NCBI RefSeq assembly: GCF_020991375.1
Contig: NZ_JAJLQZ010000002.1
Location: 248,001-312,000, forward strand
DNA length: 64,000 bases
Direction: 5' to 3'
Origin: Glycomyces amatae
GTDB lineage: Bacteria; Actinomycetota; Actinomycetes; Mycobacteriales; Micromonosporaceae
The translations under genes and the position numbers were made by a program. The notes beneath the pieces are model-generated. The model was not told the DNA's origin. It was given only the letters and a program-made list of their open reading frames with translations, and did not search any database. How positions within the stretch are numbered: position 1 is the first letter of the stretch; each line of letters starts with the position of its first letter. Of the stretch, positions 19,130 to 29,037 are shown in pieces.

Positions 19130-20590
19130 TTAAGCGTCCGCGGCGCGGCGCAGGCGCACCACAGCGGACCAGATCCGCACCGCCGCCAGGAGCAGCCCGG
19201 CTACGCCGAGGGCGACCAGCAGCCAGGCCACGTCGGGCGCGATGCCGACGTACGCGGCCCAGCTCGGCGCCATGCCGGGCACGAAGAAGAAGGACACGTA
19301 AGCGACCGCGAGCGCCGCGACCGTCCAGCACGCGGCGCCGGTGATCGCCTTGGCCGGCGTCGCTTTGCGGGCCCTGCCCAGGCGTCGGAGCGTCCGCACG
19401 ATCATGAACACCGCCGCCGCGGTCAAAAGGCACAGTCCGGTCAGGAGCGAGGGGTAGAGCGGGTCCGGCCCGTGCTCGGCCGGCTCGCCCCCGGCGAGCA
19501 TCCGCGCCGCGCCGAGCATCGTGCCGATGAGCTCGCCGTCCTGGAGGTACCCGTACCGGTTCTGCGCGACCACGACGGCCCGGTCGAGCTCGGGCAGGAG
19601 GATCACCCCGGCCGAGAACCCGGGGGTGCCGCCGGTGTGCCAGACCGTGTTCGTCCCGAGGTCGTCGTTGCGCTCGTCGACGCGCCAGCCGAGCCCGTAG
19701 TCGACCGTGTCGCCGACCTCGGCCGCACCGGTGTGCATGAGCGCCACCGACTCCGGGGTCAGCACGCCGTTCAGGCGGTCCTCGTCCAGCATGGCCTCGG
19801 CGAAGCGCTGGAGGTCGGTGACCGTCCCGCCGAGGTAGCCGTAGCTGGGGCCGGTCGGGTCGAACCCGGTCGTGATCGGCCACGACCGCCCGAAGACGAC
19901 CGCGTGGCCCCGGGGCACCTCGGCGGCCGCGTCCTCGGTCGCGACGACGCCGTCCATGCCGAGCGGGTCGAGCACGGCGGCGCGCAGGTACTCCTCGTAG
20001 GGCACGCCCGCGACGGCCTCGATCACGGCGCCCGCGACGACGTAGTTCGCGCTCGCGTACTCGAACGCCTCGCCCGGTTCGGCGAGCGGCTCGACGTCGG
20101 CGAGATCGGCCACGGCCTCGCCGTAGGGGTCCTCGCGGTGGCCGTAGTCGTCGGTGACGCCGGTGCCCTCGGGGATGCCGCTGGTCTGCTCGAGCAGGTG
20201 GCGCACGGTGATCCGGTCCGAGCGGTCCTCGTCGGCGAGCGTGAAGTCGGGGAGGTAGGTCGTCACGGGCTCGTCGAGGTCGAGCAGGCCGTCCTCGACG
20301 AGGGTCATCGCGGCGGTCGCGGTGACGGGCTTGGCGACCGAGCCCCACAGGAACGGGGTGTCGAGGCCGACCGGGTCGCCGTCGCCGGTCTCGCCCCACG
20401 CGGCGGCGTGGGTGTCGCCGTCGAGGTCGATGATCGCGTAGGCGGCGCCGGGCACGCCCGTGGCCTCGAAGCGCTCTTCGAGGTAGCGCTCGATGCGGTG
20501 GTGGGACCCGTCGTCCGGCGGTGCCTGCGGCAGCGGTCCGGCGAGGGGGGTGAGCGCGGCCAGTGCGGCCGCGATGGCGGTGGTGTTCAT
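19130..20590 (-). CDS. Serine hydrolase, class C beta-lactamase-related, with C-terminal membrane segments
   Basis: 486 residues. The beta-lactamase/D-Ala-D-Ala carboxypeptidase fold is shown by 'SVAK' (Ser84-x-x-Lys87, the nucleophile motif), 'YASANYVVAG' as the Tyr motif and 'HTGGTPG' as the third box. The N-terminus has a short hydrophobic stretch that could be a signal. After about residue 360 come three or four hydrophobic helices, so the catalytic domain is probably held outside the membrane. ATG 20590 has GGAAG just upstream. The gene is divergent from a TetR regulator across two operator-like palindromes, so it is probably repressed by it. Esterase, peptidase or drug-hydrolysing activity is possible; substrate unknown. 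Confidence 0.85.
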   Translation of the reverse strand: MNTTAIAAALAALTPLAGPLPQAPPDDGSHHRIERYLEERFEATGVPGAAYAIIDLDGDTHAAAWGETGDGDPVGLDTPFLWGSVAKPVTATAAMTLVEDGLLDLDEPVTTYLPDFTLADEDRSDRITVRHLLEQTSGIPEGTGVTDDYGHREDPYGEAVADLADVEPLAEPGEAFEYASANYVVAGAVIEAVAGVPYEEYLRAAVLDPLGMDGVVATEDAAAEVPRGHAVVFGRSWPITTGFDPTGPSYGYLGGTVTDLQRFAEAMLDEDRLNGVLTPESVALMHTGAAEVGDTVDYGLGWRVDERNDDLGTNTVWHTGGTPGFSAGVILLPELDRAVVVAQNRYGYLQDGELIGTMLGAARMLAGGEPAEHGPDPLYPSLLTGLCLLTAAAVFMIVRTLRRLGRARKATPAKAITGAACWTVAALAVAYVSFFFVPGMAPSWAAYVGIAPDVAWLLVALGVAGLLLAAVRIWSAVVRLRRAADA

Positions 20591-20625
20591 GGCTTCCAAT
20601 GGGTGTTGAGGAAGAGGCGGAATAA

Positions 20626-20668
20626 CCATACGGCGGTATGGCTACGAGATAACCATACATCGGTATGA
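20626..20668. promoter_or_regulatory. Twin TetR-type operators
   Basis: Two copies of a 16-bp palindrome: CCATAC-GGCG-GTATGG at 20626-20641 and CCATAC-ATCG-GTATGA at 20653-20668, 27 bp apart. They fill the divergent promoter between the serine hydrolase and the tetR gene; the second ends 7 nt before the regulator's GTG. This fits autoregulation plus control of the hydrolase. Confidence 0.75.
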
Positions 20669-20675
20669 TTATCGG

Positions 20676-21317
20676 GTGCCGAGGACCGCAGACCACGAAC
20701 TCCGCCGCGCCCAGATGGCCGAGGCGGTGCACCGACTCATCGCCCACGACGGTCTCGACGCCGCCACCATGGCCGCGGTCGCCCGCGAGGCCGGCTTCTC
20801 GGTGGGACTGGTGCAGCACTACTTCAAGTCGAAGGACGAGCTGCTGCTGTTCGCCTACCAGCGGATCACCGCGAGCCTGCTCGAACGCGTCGCGACCATC
20901 ACCGCCCGGGGCGAGGCGGCGGGGCAGCCCATCCGCGACATCCTGCTGACGGGCCTGAAGGAGCTCCTCCCCCTCGACGCCGCCAGGCGCGGCGAGCACC
21001 GCGTCTCGCGGGCGTTCCAGGCCCGCGCCATGGACGTGCCCGCCGCGGCGGCCGTCGCCGAGGCGACCGCCGCGATGATCACCGGCAAGATCGCGCAGGG
21101 CGTCGAGAACGGCAAGGAGTGCGGCGAGGTCGAGCCGGGCACCGACGCGGCACTGGGCGCGGTCGAGCTGACGGCCCTGACGGACGGCCTGGCCGACCGC
21201 CTCTACCGCGAACCGGACCGGAGCGTCGCGGGACGGTCGGGAGCCGAAGCGGCCGAAGCGATCCTGGCCGACCGGCTCGCGGCGCTGTTCCCCGGCGAGT
21301 GCCGCCACTACGCCTGA
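20676..21317 (+). CDS. TetR-family transcriptional regulator
   Basis: 213 residues from a GTG directly behind the operator, possibly leaderless. The N-terminal helix-turn-helix is typical: 'HDGLDAATMAAVAREAGFSVG' begins the region, then 'LVQHYFKSKDELL'. The C-terminal helical ligand domain resembles the BetI-like group. Divergent arrangement and shared palindromes make it the probable repressor of the serine hydrolase and of itself. The inducer is unknown. Confidence 0.88.
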   Translation: MPRTADHELRRAQMAEAVHRLIAHDGLDAATMAAVAREAGFSVGLVQHYFKSKDELLLFAYQRITASLLERVATITARGEAAGQPIRDILLTGLKELLPLDAARRGEHRVSRAFQARAMDVPAAAAVAEATAAMITGKIAQGVENGKECGEVEPGTDAALGAVELTALTDGLADRLYREPDRSVAGRSGAEAAEAILADRLAALFPGECRHYA

Positions 21318-21511
21318 GGCCGCCTCCGCTCACCGCCCTCGCGCCGCCGCGGGGCGGCAGAGGGCTGTCAGGCGCGGCCCGTCGCGGCCCTCGCGCCACC
21401 CGCAAGGCCGCGCGCCGACGGCGACCGCCGGGCGTCTCCCGGTCCGGCGGCGCCGGAGCCCGCAGCGCTCCACATCGGGGCCCGGCGGTCGCCGACAGGA
21501 GAAGCAAGCGC

Positions 21512-21571
21512 TTGACAAGCGCTGCGGCGGGGGCATAGCATCGCACTGACGCGCCGTATTGAAACGTTTCA
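21512..21571 (+). promoter_or_regulatory. Promoter with LacI-type operator
   Basis: TTGACA (21512-21517), an 18-nt gap and TAGCAT (21536-21541) form a good sigma-70-like promoter. Downstream, TGAAACGTTTCA (21560-21571) is a perfect 12-bp palindrome of the kind bound by LacI-family sugar repressors. A second palindromic stretch, AAGCGCTT, overlaps the -35. This is the main content of the 348-bp gap before the secreted propeller gene and suggests carbohydrate-dependent control. Confidence 0.7.
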
Positions 21572-21665
21572 TTCCCTCGATGTCCAGGGTCCACCGAGAC
21601 CCTTGTCCCCGAACGCATCCCGGACACCCTCTCCTCCCCCGACTACGCCGACGGAGATGATCCGC

Positions 21666-23456
21666 ATGACACGACCGACGACCGCGACCCTGCGCCGCTG
21701 CCTGGCCGCCGCGGCAGCGGGCGCGACCGCCCTCGCACTCGCCTCACCCGCGCAAGCGCAAGACGAACCGCCGCCCGTGATCGAACCCGAAGTGGTCACC
21801 ACCTTCGACACCAGCGCCGCCGGCGGCGGCGCCCGGCCCCTCATCGGCGACGTCTCCGGCGACGGCCGGCTCGACCTCGTCATGATGCAGCCCCACTACA
21901 CCTCCGACGACCGCTACGAAGGCGCCCTCGTCGCCGCGCTCACCGCCTACGACATCGAGGGGAACCAGCTGTGGCAGGCGGGCCGGGTCGACCCGGCCGG
22001 GCGCAACCAGGGCTCGGACATCCCCGCCCAGATCTACGACATCGACGCCGACGGCCGCAACGAGGTCGTCGCGGTCATGCACCCCGACGGCGACACGACC
22101 GCCGAAGGCCGCTTCCACGTCTTCGACGGGCAGACCGGCGAACTCGAGTACGACTTCGCCCTCCCCGACCCGCAGGCCCACGACGCGATCATGTTCGTCA
22201 ACCTCACCGGGAACGACACCGCGCAGGAGATCCTGCTCAAGGACCGCTACAACCGCGCCTGGGCGATCGACGCCCGCGGCGAGGTCCTGTGGACCCACGA
22301 GGGCAACACCGGCCACTACCCCTGGCCCTACGACTTCGACGCCGACGGCAGCCAGGAGATCATGCTCGGCTACGACATGGTCGACTCCGACGGCGAGGTC
22401 CTGTGGACCTACGACGCCGGCGGCCACGCCGACTCCATGTGGATGGCCGACATGACCGGCGACGGCCGCCCCGAGATCATGCTCGGCGGCGACGCCGCCA
22501 TCGCCTTCGACGCCCTCACCGGCGAGCAGATCTGGCGCCAGGAGGACATCGTCGAGACCCAGAACATCATGACCGGCGACTTCATCCCCGAGGTCGAGGG
22601 CCTCGAATCCCTCGGCCTCGACCGCGTCGACCGCACCGCCCAGGGTTACGACGGCCTGTTCCTGCTCGACTCCGGCGGTGAGTTCGTCTGGAAGGAGGAG
22701 CGCGAGACGCGCGGCTGCTGGGGCTCGATCCCCGAGCCGATCCACAACTGGACCGGCGACTACAGCGACCTGATCATGGTCTGGAACCGCGGCTGCGACG
22801 AGCCCACCACCATCATGAACGGCAGCGGCGACACGATCACCACGCTGGACTCGGGCGCGCGGCTGTGGCACGCCGACTTCTGCGGCGACGACAAGGACGA
22901 GGTCCTGGAGTACCGCCAGGGCGTCTCGGCCACGATCAAGAGCAACGGCGAGTGCGACATCGACGCCAAGGTCACCGGCGTCCCGCTCCCGCAGGCCAAG
23001 CGCCTGCACAACAACACGCGGTACACCGCGGGCGACAGCCCCGTGGACCTCGCCGGCGACGGGCGGGTCACCACCTCCGGGGCCCTGCCCTGGCACCGCG
23101 GCGACCGCGCGATCGACGGCGACGACCGGACCGCGTGGAAGACCCTGTCGCGCAGCGAGGCGACCTGGCAGGTCGACCTGGGACGCTGGTACACCCTCTC
23201 GGGGGTCGAGCTGACCTTCCCGAGTTGGATGTGCGGGCGCGGCGCGAAGGAGATCGGCTACACCGTCGAGGTCTCCAAGGACGGCGAGCACTGGCTGACG
23301 GTCGTCGACCGCTCCGAGGGCGACCATGACGAGCAGACGCAGCAGGCCCGCTTCACCGGCCTGGGCCAGCACGTGCGCATCACGTTCACCGACCCGCAGC
23401 GCGTGGGCCTGCACCTGACGGGCCTGGCCGAAGTGGAGGTGCTCGGCCACCGGTAG
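21666..23456 (+). CDS. Secreted VCBS/FG-GAP-like propeller protein with C-terminal F5/8-type discoidin domain
   Basis: 596 residues. ATG 21666 was chosen because GGAG lies about 8 nt upstream. A signal peptide (cut near 'ASPAQA') leads into a propeller with repeated Ca-binding loops: 'DVSGDGRLDLV', 'DIDADGRNEVV', 'DFDADGSQEIM', 'DMTGDGRPEIM'. This repeat style occurs in rhamnogalacturonan-lyase-like propellers. The last ~140 residues ('HRGDRAIDGDDRTAW', 'WQVDLGRWYTLSGVEL') are a carbohydrate-binding F5/8 type C domain. It probably binds or degrades a plant or microbial polysaccharide outside the cell; no catalytic residue could be assigned. The LacI-type operator upstream supports sugar-regulated expression. 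Confidence 0.8.
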   Translation: MTRPTTATLRRCLAAAAAGATALALASPAQAQDEPPPVIEPEVVTTFDTSAAGGGARPLIGDVSGDGRLDLVMMQPHYTSDDRYEGALVAALTAYDIEGNQLWQAGRVDPAGRNQGSDIPAQIYDIDADGRNEVVAVMHPDGDTTAEGRFHVFDGQTGELEYDFALPDPQAHDAIMFVNLTGNDTAQEILLKDRYNRAWAIDARGEVLWTHEGNTGHYPWPYDFDADGSQEIMLGYDMVDSDGEVLWTYDAGGHADSMWMADMTGDGRPEIMLGGDAAIAFDALTGEQIWRQEDIVETQNIMTGDFIPEVEGLESLGLDRVDRTAQGYDGLFLLDSGGEFVWKEERETRGCWGSIPEPIHNWTGDYSDLIMVWNRGCDEPTTIMNGSGDTITTLDSGARLWHADFCGDDKDEVLEYRQGVSATIKSNGECDIDAKVTGVPLPQAKRLHNNTRYTAGDSPVDLAGDGRVTTSGALPWHRGDRAIDGDDRTAWKTLSRSEATWQVDLGRWYTLSGVELTFPSWMCGRGAKEIGYTVEVSKDGEHWLTVVDRSEGDHDEQTQQARFTGLGQHVRITFTDPQRVGLHLTGLAEVEVLGHR

Positions 23457-23532
23457 GCGCCCTCAGCGGATGCGGCGGCCGCCGAGGACGCGGGCCCTGC
23501 TCGTCGGGTCCGGCACAGGCGCGACCGCGGCG

Positions 23533-23570
23533 CGGGCCGGTCGATCCTCTACTCGGGATCGACCGGCCCG
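23533..23570. terminator. Bidirectional terminator hairpin
   Basis: CGGGCCGGTCGATCC and its exact complement GGATCGACCGGCCCG enclose an 8-nt loop. It lies between the converging secreted-protein gene (+) and DinB-like gene (-). Confidence 0.8.
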
Positions 23571-23608
23571 CCCGCGTGAGGTGCGGCGGCCGCCGAGGCG
23601 GGGCTCCT

Positions 23609-24151
23609 TCACTGGCCGACCCGGCCGTCGAGGCGTTCGCGCAGGAGGTCGGCGTGGCCGTTGTGCCGGGCGTACTCCTCGATCATGTGGAAGGCGACCC
23701 AGCGCAGTGTCAGGCGGCCGGGCCGGTGCCGGTTGGGCATCGACACCGCCTCGAGACTCGGCGCCTCGGCGATGAGGCGGTCGGCGAACTCGGCCTCGGC
23801 CTCCCAGGACCGCCACGCTTCGGCGACGCAGTCCGGTTCGGCGACCGCCCCGTCGAAGTCGGCGTCGGGCGCGGCCTCGGTGCAGTACAGGCGGGGGGCG
23901 TCGCTGCCGGACAGCCCCCGCCGGAACCAGCCGCGCTCGACCTCGGCCAGGTGCCGCACCAGCCCGAGCAGTGACATCGTCGACGGTGGCACCGCGCGGG
24001 AGGCGAGCTGCTCGGGGTCGAGCCCCGCGCACTTGAGCCGCAGGGTCTCCCGGTGCCAGCGCAGGAATCCCAGGAGGGTGTCCCGCTCGTCGCCCTCGCC
24101 GGGCGCCACGGTGCGCGGGTCGAGTTCGGGTTTGACGAACTTGTCAGTCAT
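23609..24151 (-). CDS. DinB-family (DUF664) protein
   Basis: 180 residues from the ATG at 24151, behind an AGGAT site 9 nt away. 'TMSLLGLVRHLAEVERGWFRRG' and 'LRWVAFHMIEEYARHNGHAD' provide the paired His clusters of the DUF664 group in the DinB/YfiT metal-binding four-helix superfamily. Members are thought to be thiol-dependent transferases or hydrolases using mycothiol or similar, but this group is essentially uncharacterised. Complete and free-standing. Confidence 0.8.
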   Translation of the reverse strand: MTDKFVKPELDPRTVAPGEGDERDTLLGFLRWHRETLRLKCAGLDPEQLASRAVPPSTMSLLGLVRHLAEVERGWFRRGLSGSDAPRLYCTEAAPDADFDGAVAEPDCVAEAWRSWEAEAEFADRLIAEAPSLEAVSMPNRHRPGRLTLRWVAFHMIEEYARHNGHADLLRERLDGRVGQ

Positions 24152-24240
24152 ACCGTGATCCTCCCGGCGCGGGTGCGCGCGGGCAAGGCCGTTTCGGTGC
24201 CGCAGGCCGACGCCCTCTGCGAGCTCTGGTGCGTTCCGAC

Positions 24241-24268
24241 GCGGGGCCGTCCCACGGGACGGCCCCGC
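24241..24268. terminator. Hairpin, 12-bp stem
   Basis: GCGGGGCCGTCC-CACG-GGACGGCCCCGC. It lies about 110 bp past the stop of the minus-strand orphan pair and before the DinB gene; a terminator for the pair is the simplest reading. Confidence 0.55.
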
Positions 24269-24375
24269 CGGGAGGGCGCGGCGGCCGGGAACGGGTCGCC
24301 GCCGACGCACGGCCTGGGGATCCGTTGCGGCGACCCGCCGCCGCGCCCGGTCTCTTCACGCGGGAGTCACGACGC

Positions 24376-24681
24376 TCAGGTGTTCTCGGGCTTCGCGATC
24401 AGGCGCTGGGCGTTCTCGAGGATCCACGGGCACCACTCGTCGCCGCGCCAGGCGCCGAACCATTCGAAGACGGCCTCGGGTTCGTCGCTGAAGCGGCAGA
24501 TCACGCGCGGGGCCGCGCCGTCGCAGCATTCGATGCGGTACTCGGGCGGGATCAGCGGATGGCCGCCGTTGTTGGGGCCGGTCCGGTAGACGCTGAAGAC
24601 CGCAGGGCCCCTGGTGAAGTCGCCGAGCCAGCCGTCATCGCGGGGGTCTGGGTCGGCCTCCGCGGCGGTGGGTTCACCCAT
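24376..24681 (-). CDS. Hypothetical acidic protein, 101 residues
   Basis: Not recognised. Acidic and Trp-rich, with a Cys pair in 'YRIECCDGAAPRVICRF' and 'AVFEWFGAWRGDEWCPWILE'. No signal peptide or membrane segment. Its ATG lies inside the last codons of the preceding gene (8-bp overlap), so the two are co-translated and probably work together. The pair is divergent from an HTH/DUF5753 regulator. Confidence 0.7.
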   Translation of the reverse strand: MGEPTAAEADPDPRDDGWLGDFTRGPAVFSVYRTGPNNGGHPLIPPEYRIECCDGAAPRVICRFSDEPEAVFEWFGAWRGDEWCPWILENAQRLIAKPENT

Positions 24682-25045
24682 TGCAGAACTTCACCGGGCC
24701 CAGGCCGCCGTCGCGGCGGTCATCGTTGCTGTTGCCGGTGCGGGCGGTCCGGTCGGCGGCGAGGTCGCCATTGTAGAAGACCTTGAAGGCGGCGTCTTCG
24801 ACCCAGAGCTTCCAGTCGGGCGCGAAGCTGCGCCAGCCGTCGCCCCAGGTGGCGTGCAGGTGGCCGGAGTTCAGGCCCGAGACGATGAGGACGATGTCGG
24901 CCCAGTTGCCGTTCGCGATGACGTGGAACGAGTCCGGAGCGTTCGCGCTTGAGGCGCGGACGGTGAATCTGGTGTGGCCGTCGCTGAAGTCGCCGCGCAC
25001 CAATGAGTCTCGCGGTTCGGGCTCCTGTCGGAGTGTGTCGGTCAT
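24674..25045 (-). CDS. Hypothetical protein, 123 residues
   Basis: Not recognised. Starts at 25045 behind CAGGAGG. Contains 'VRGDFSDGHTRFTVRASS', 'IVLIVSGLNSGHLHATWGDG' and a C-terminal 'TARTGNSNDDRRDGG'. Soluble; beta-rich by appearance. It forms a two-gene operon with the overlapping downstream gene. The 222-bp gap upstream holds palindromes shared with the divergent HTH gene. Confidence 0.7.
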   Translation of the reverse strand: MTDTLRQEPEPRDSLVRGDFSDGHTRFTVRASSANAPDSFHVIANGNWADIVLIVSGLNSGHLHATWGDGWRSFAPDWKLWVEDAAFKVFYNGDLAADRTARTGNSNDDRRDGGLGPVKFCNG

Positions 25046-25163
25046 GCTGTGCCTCCTGTTGGTCGGATCGGTCTCCGCCAGCTGAACACAACATAAGTGC
25101 AGGTCAGGCAAGGACACAATGTCCTCTATCGCGCTCCTGATCGCCTGCGCTCGAATTCCCGCA

Positions 25164-25213
25164 TCAGGAAATCGGGGGTCGGGAATCGACATCAGGATTC
25201 CTGAGGCAGGAAT
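25164..25213. promoter_or_regulatory. Repeated CAGGAA-type boxes and small palindrome
   Basis: TCAGGAA (25164), TCAGGATTCCTGA (25192-25204, nearly palindromic) and GCAGGAAT (25206) cluster within 50 bp, and GGAATC/GATTCC form an inverted pair at 25182/25196. This lies between the orphan pair (-) and the HTH gene (+). A binding site for the HTH protein is plausible, but no consensus is known to me. Confidence 0.4.
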
Positions 25214-25239
25214 GACGACGCCCCATTGAGGTTCCGTTC

Positions 25240-25266
25240 TGTCACACCCTCGTGTCACCATGTGAC
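25240..25266. promoter_or_regulatory. TGTCAC repeats ending in palindrome GTCAC-CAT-GTGAC
   Basis: TGTCAC occurs at 25240 and 25253, and the second forms the palindrome GTCACCATGTGAC (25254-25266), one base before the HTH gene's ATG. The position suggests an autoregulatory operator that would block transcription or initiation. Confidence 0.5.
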
Positions 25267-25267
25267 G

Positions 25268-26098
25268 ATGGCAGGCGAAAACTTCCTCCAAAGAGAACTT
25301 GGCCGAATCATCATCAAGCATCGCAAGCTCAAAGGCTGGACCAAAGAGCAAGCGGTGTGGTTCCTCGGCACCTCGAAGACCATCTACGACAGCTACGAGA
25401 GCGGTAAGCTCCAATACCCCGAGCCCGCCGTGATCGGGGACTGGCTGCGCGACCTCGGCGCTACGCAGGCGGTCATTGACGACGCCAAGGCGAAGGCGAA
25501 GTGGATCCGGCAGGGCAACCCGGCCAACTGGCTCGAGCAGGCGCCCGAGGGGTTCGGCCAGTTCATCCAGATCGAACTCATCGCCCAAACCATCTACATG
25601 CACGAGGATGCTTACGTCCCTGGCCCGCTCCAAACGCTTGCCTACGCTGAAGCAGTGCTCGCGACCAATCCGAACCTGACCGCAGAGCGCCGCCGAGATG
25701 CGGTCGGTTTCCGAATACAGCGCGGCGAATCGTTGTTCTCCCGCCCGGGCGGGCCGCCGCGCGTCCAAGCCGTTATCGCCGAGCGCGCCCTGACCGTGTT
25801 CAGGAACACCGACATCTACGAGGAGCAGATCGAGCATCTTCAGGAGCGGAGCCGCATCGAGGGCGTCGAAATCTTCATCGTGCCTAGCGGCACCATCCAC
25901 GCCTCTCACGGCAGGTCCTACACGATCATGTCGTTCACCGACAGAAAGGACCCTGACGTGGTTTACCAGGAGAACATCTTCGGTGGGCACTACGAGGCCG
26001 ACAAGGCGAAAGTCGAGTTGTGTAATACGCTCTTCTCTGCCACACTCCCGGTGGTCTTGCGGCTAGAAGAGTGGAGAGAAATCGATGCTGACAGGTGA
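25268..26098 (+). CDS. HTH (XRE-like) regulator with DUF5753 domain
   Basis: 276 residues. The N-terminal helix-turn-helix 'LGRIIIKHRKLKGWTKEQ' is followed by 'YESGKLQYPEPAVIGDWL', and the remainder is the DUF5753 domain ('NWLEQAPEGFGQFIQIE', 'YVPGPLQTLAYAEAV', 'RIQRGESLF'). In actinomycetes such genes sit directly before DUF397 genes, as here (14-bp overlap), and the pair has been compared with Scr1/toxin-antitoxin-like development regulators. Base composition and codon use are less GC-biased than the neighbours (many AAG, ATC, AAC, some A/T-ended codons), hinting at transfer. The target is unknown. Confidence 0.85.
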   Translation: MAGENFLQRELGRIIIKHRKLKGWTKEQAVWFLGTSKTIYDSYESGKLQYPEPAVIGDWLRDLGATQAVIDDAKAKAKWIRQGNPANWLEQAPEGFGQFIQIELIAQTIYMHEDAYVPGPLQTLAYAEAVLATNPNLTAERRRDAVGFRIQRGESLFSRPGGPPRVQAVIAERALTVFRNTDIYEEQIEHLQERSRIEGVEIFIVPSGTIHASHGRSYTIMSFTDRKDPDVVYQENIFGGHYEADKAKVELCNTLFSATLPVVLRLEEWREIDADR

Positions 26099-26414
26099 GT
26101 GGAAGAAGTCCTCCCGTAGCGGCAACGAGGGCGGCAACTGTGTCGAAGCCCGCTGGAAGAAGTCCTCCCGCAGCGGCAACACCGGCGGCAACTGCGTCGA
26201 GGTCCGTGGCCGTGCCGGTGTCGTCCAGGTTCGTGACACCAAGCTCGGCGAGACCTCGCCGATCCTCGACGCCTCCCCCGCCGACTGGCGCGGCTTCCTC
26301 ACCGCCGTCGCCAAGTTAGAAGCAACCTCCCGACCCGCGGCGCCCCCGCGCTGCAACCCGGACTGCGTCCAATCGAACGCCCGGTGCCGACAGGCACCGG
26401 GCGTTCGCACTTGA
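26085..26414 (+). CDS. DUF397 protein with duplicated N-terminal motif
   Basis: 109 residues overlapping the regulator's end. DUF397 proteins normally carry one 'W.KSSRSG..GGNCVE' motif; this one carries two, 18 residues apart ('WKKSSRSGNEGGNCVEAR' and 'WKKSSRSGNTGGNCVEVR'), followed by 'GVVQVRDTKLGE' and 'ADWRGFLTAVAKLE'. The tail after 'AKLE' is atypical, Cys/Pro/Arg-rich, and overlaps a terminator-like hairpin, so the native end may once have been earlier. A rare TTA Leu codon at 26316 could make translation depend on a bldA-type tRNA. DUF397 partners are proposed small effectors of the DUF5753 regulators. Confidence 0.85.
   Translation: MLTGEWKKSSRSGNEGGNCVEARWKKSSRSGNTGGNCVEVRGRAGVVQVRDTKLGETSPILDASPADWRGFLTAVAKLEATSRPAAPPRCNPDCVQSNARCRQAPGVRT
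26100..26207 (+). repeat. 54-bp tandem duplication inside the DUF397 gene
   Basis: Units at 26100-26153 and 26154-26207 begin TGGAAGAAGTCCTCCCG and differ at only a few bases, most of them synonymous. The duplication is in frame and looks recent. Confidence 0.9.
26375..26406 (+). terminator. Hairpin at the end of the DUF397 gene, 14-bp stem
   Basis: GAACGCCCGGTGCC-GACA-GGCACCGGGCGTTC. It overlaps the last codons of the DUF397 frame, which supports the idea that the coding end has drifted downstream. Confidence 0.7.
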
Positions 26415-26611
26415 GGCCCCCGCGCCACCCGGCGGAGCGGCCGGGCCGCTGTCCTATTTCGCGGAGACCGCCCCGGCCCCACCCGGCCGGGCGGCCGGAC
26501 CACTCGGGACTGCCCGGTCGTCCCTGGGGCCTCCTCCATGGCCGATCGGGAGGTGCGCGTCCGTACCCGCCTTGCTTGCGATCGGTCGTCCCAGGGCGGG
26601 AAACGGGCACC

Positions 26612-26617
26612 TAAGAT
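26612..26617 (+). promoter_or_regulatory. -10 box of probable leaderless promoter
   Basis: TAAGAT lies 6 nt before ATG 26624 and no ribosome-binding site lies before that ATG. In the 209-bp gap before it I see no other feature. Confidence 0.5.
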
Positions 26618-26623
26618 GATGCG

Positions 26624-28492
<1,869 letters not shown>

Positions 28493-28527
28493 CCTGTGTG
28501 GCTTCGGTGTGCGTACGGTGATCTGCG

Positions 28528-28869
28528 ATGATGGGGGCCGCCTTGTCATCCCCTGCACGGAAGGGCCGGTTCGGTATGACTCCCGACGCGCCCCCCGAGG
28601 GGTATCCCGATGTCGCCGCCTCCGGCCTGGTCCGTGTCGCGGACATCGAGTTCCTGGAGTTCAAGCTCCAGATGACGACCGTCCTCGGTGAGCGGTTCGT
28701 GAAGGTGTGGGAGCTGGAGGAGGGCGTCCCCGCCCGCTGGTTCGGGAATGTCTTCCGCGTCGACGCCGAGCCTCCGGGCCTGTACCTCAACTACCGGTAC
28801 GAACGGATGCTCGACCGGTTCCAGCGCGACCAGCTCGCCCGCCTCGGCGCGGAGTTCTGGTCCGGCTGA
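28528..28869 (+). CDS. Hypothetical protein, up to 113 residues
   Basis: Not recognised. Contains 'LVRVADIEFLEFKLQMTTVLGE' (split here: VADIEFLEFKLQ), 'WFGNVFRVDAEPPGLYLNY' and 'QLARLGAEFWSG'. Soluble, mixed alpha/beta. A TACGGT box 8 nt before ATG 28528 suggests a leaderless start there; ATG 28576 would give a 97-residue protein that begins close to the conserved-looking part. Free-standing. Confidence 0.6.
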   Translation: MMGAALSSPARKGRFGMTPDAPPEGYPDVAASGLVRVADIEFLEFKLQMTTVLGERFVKVWELEEGVPARWFGNVFRVDAEPPGLYLNYRYERMLDRFQRDQLARLGAEFWSG

Positions 28870-29037
28870 CCGGCGCGATCCGGTGTGACCGGTGTCAACG
28901 AAGATGCTTCTGGCACTTCGTGTTTCATCTGCTGACGTATGCGCCTGCCGTGTCTGGAGTGATTGATCCCAAAGCGCGGCAGTGTGATCGAAGTCGTAGG
29001 ATGTGCGCATCGTTCCTTCGGAGAAGAGGCAGGCCCG

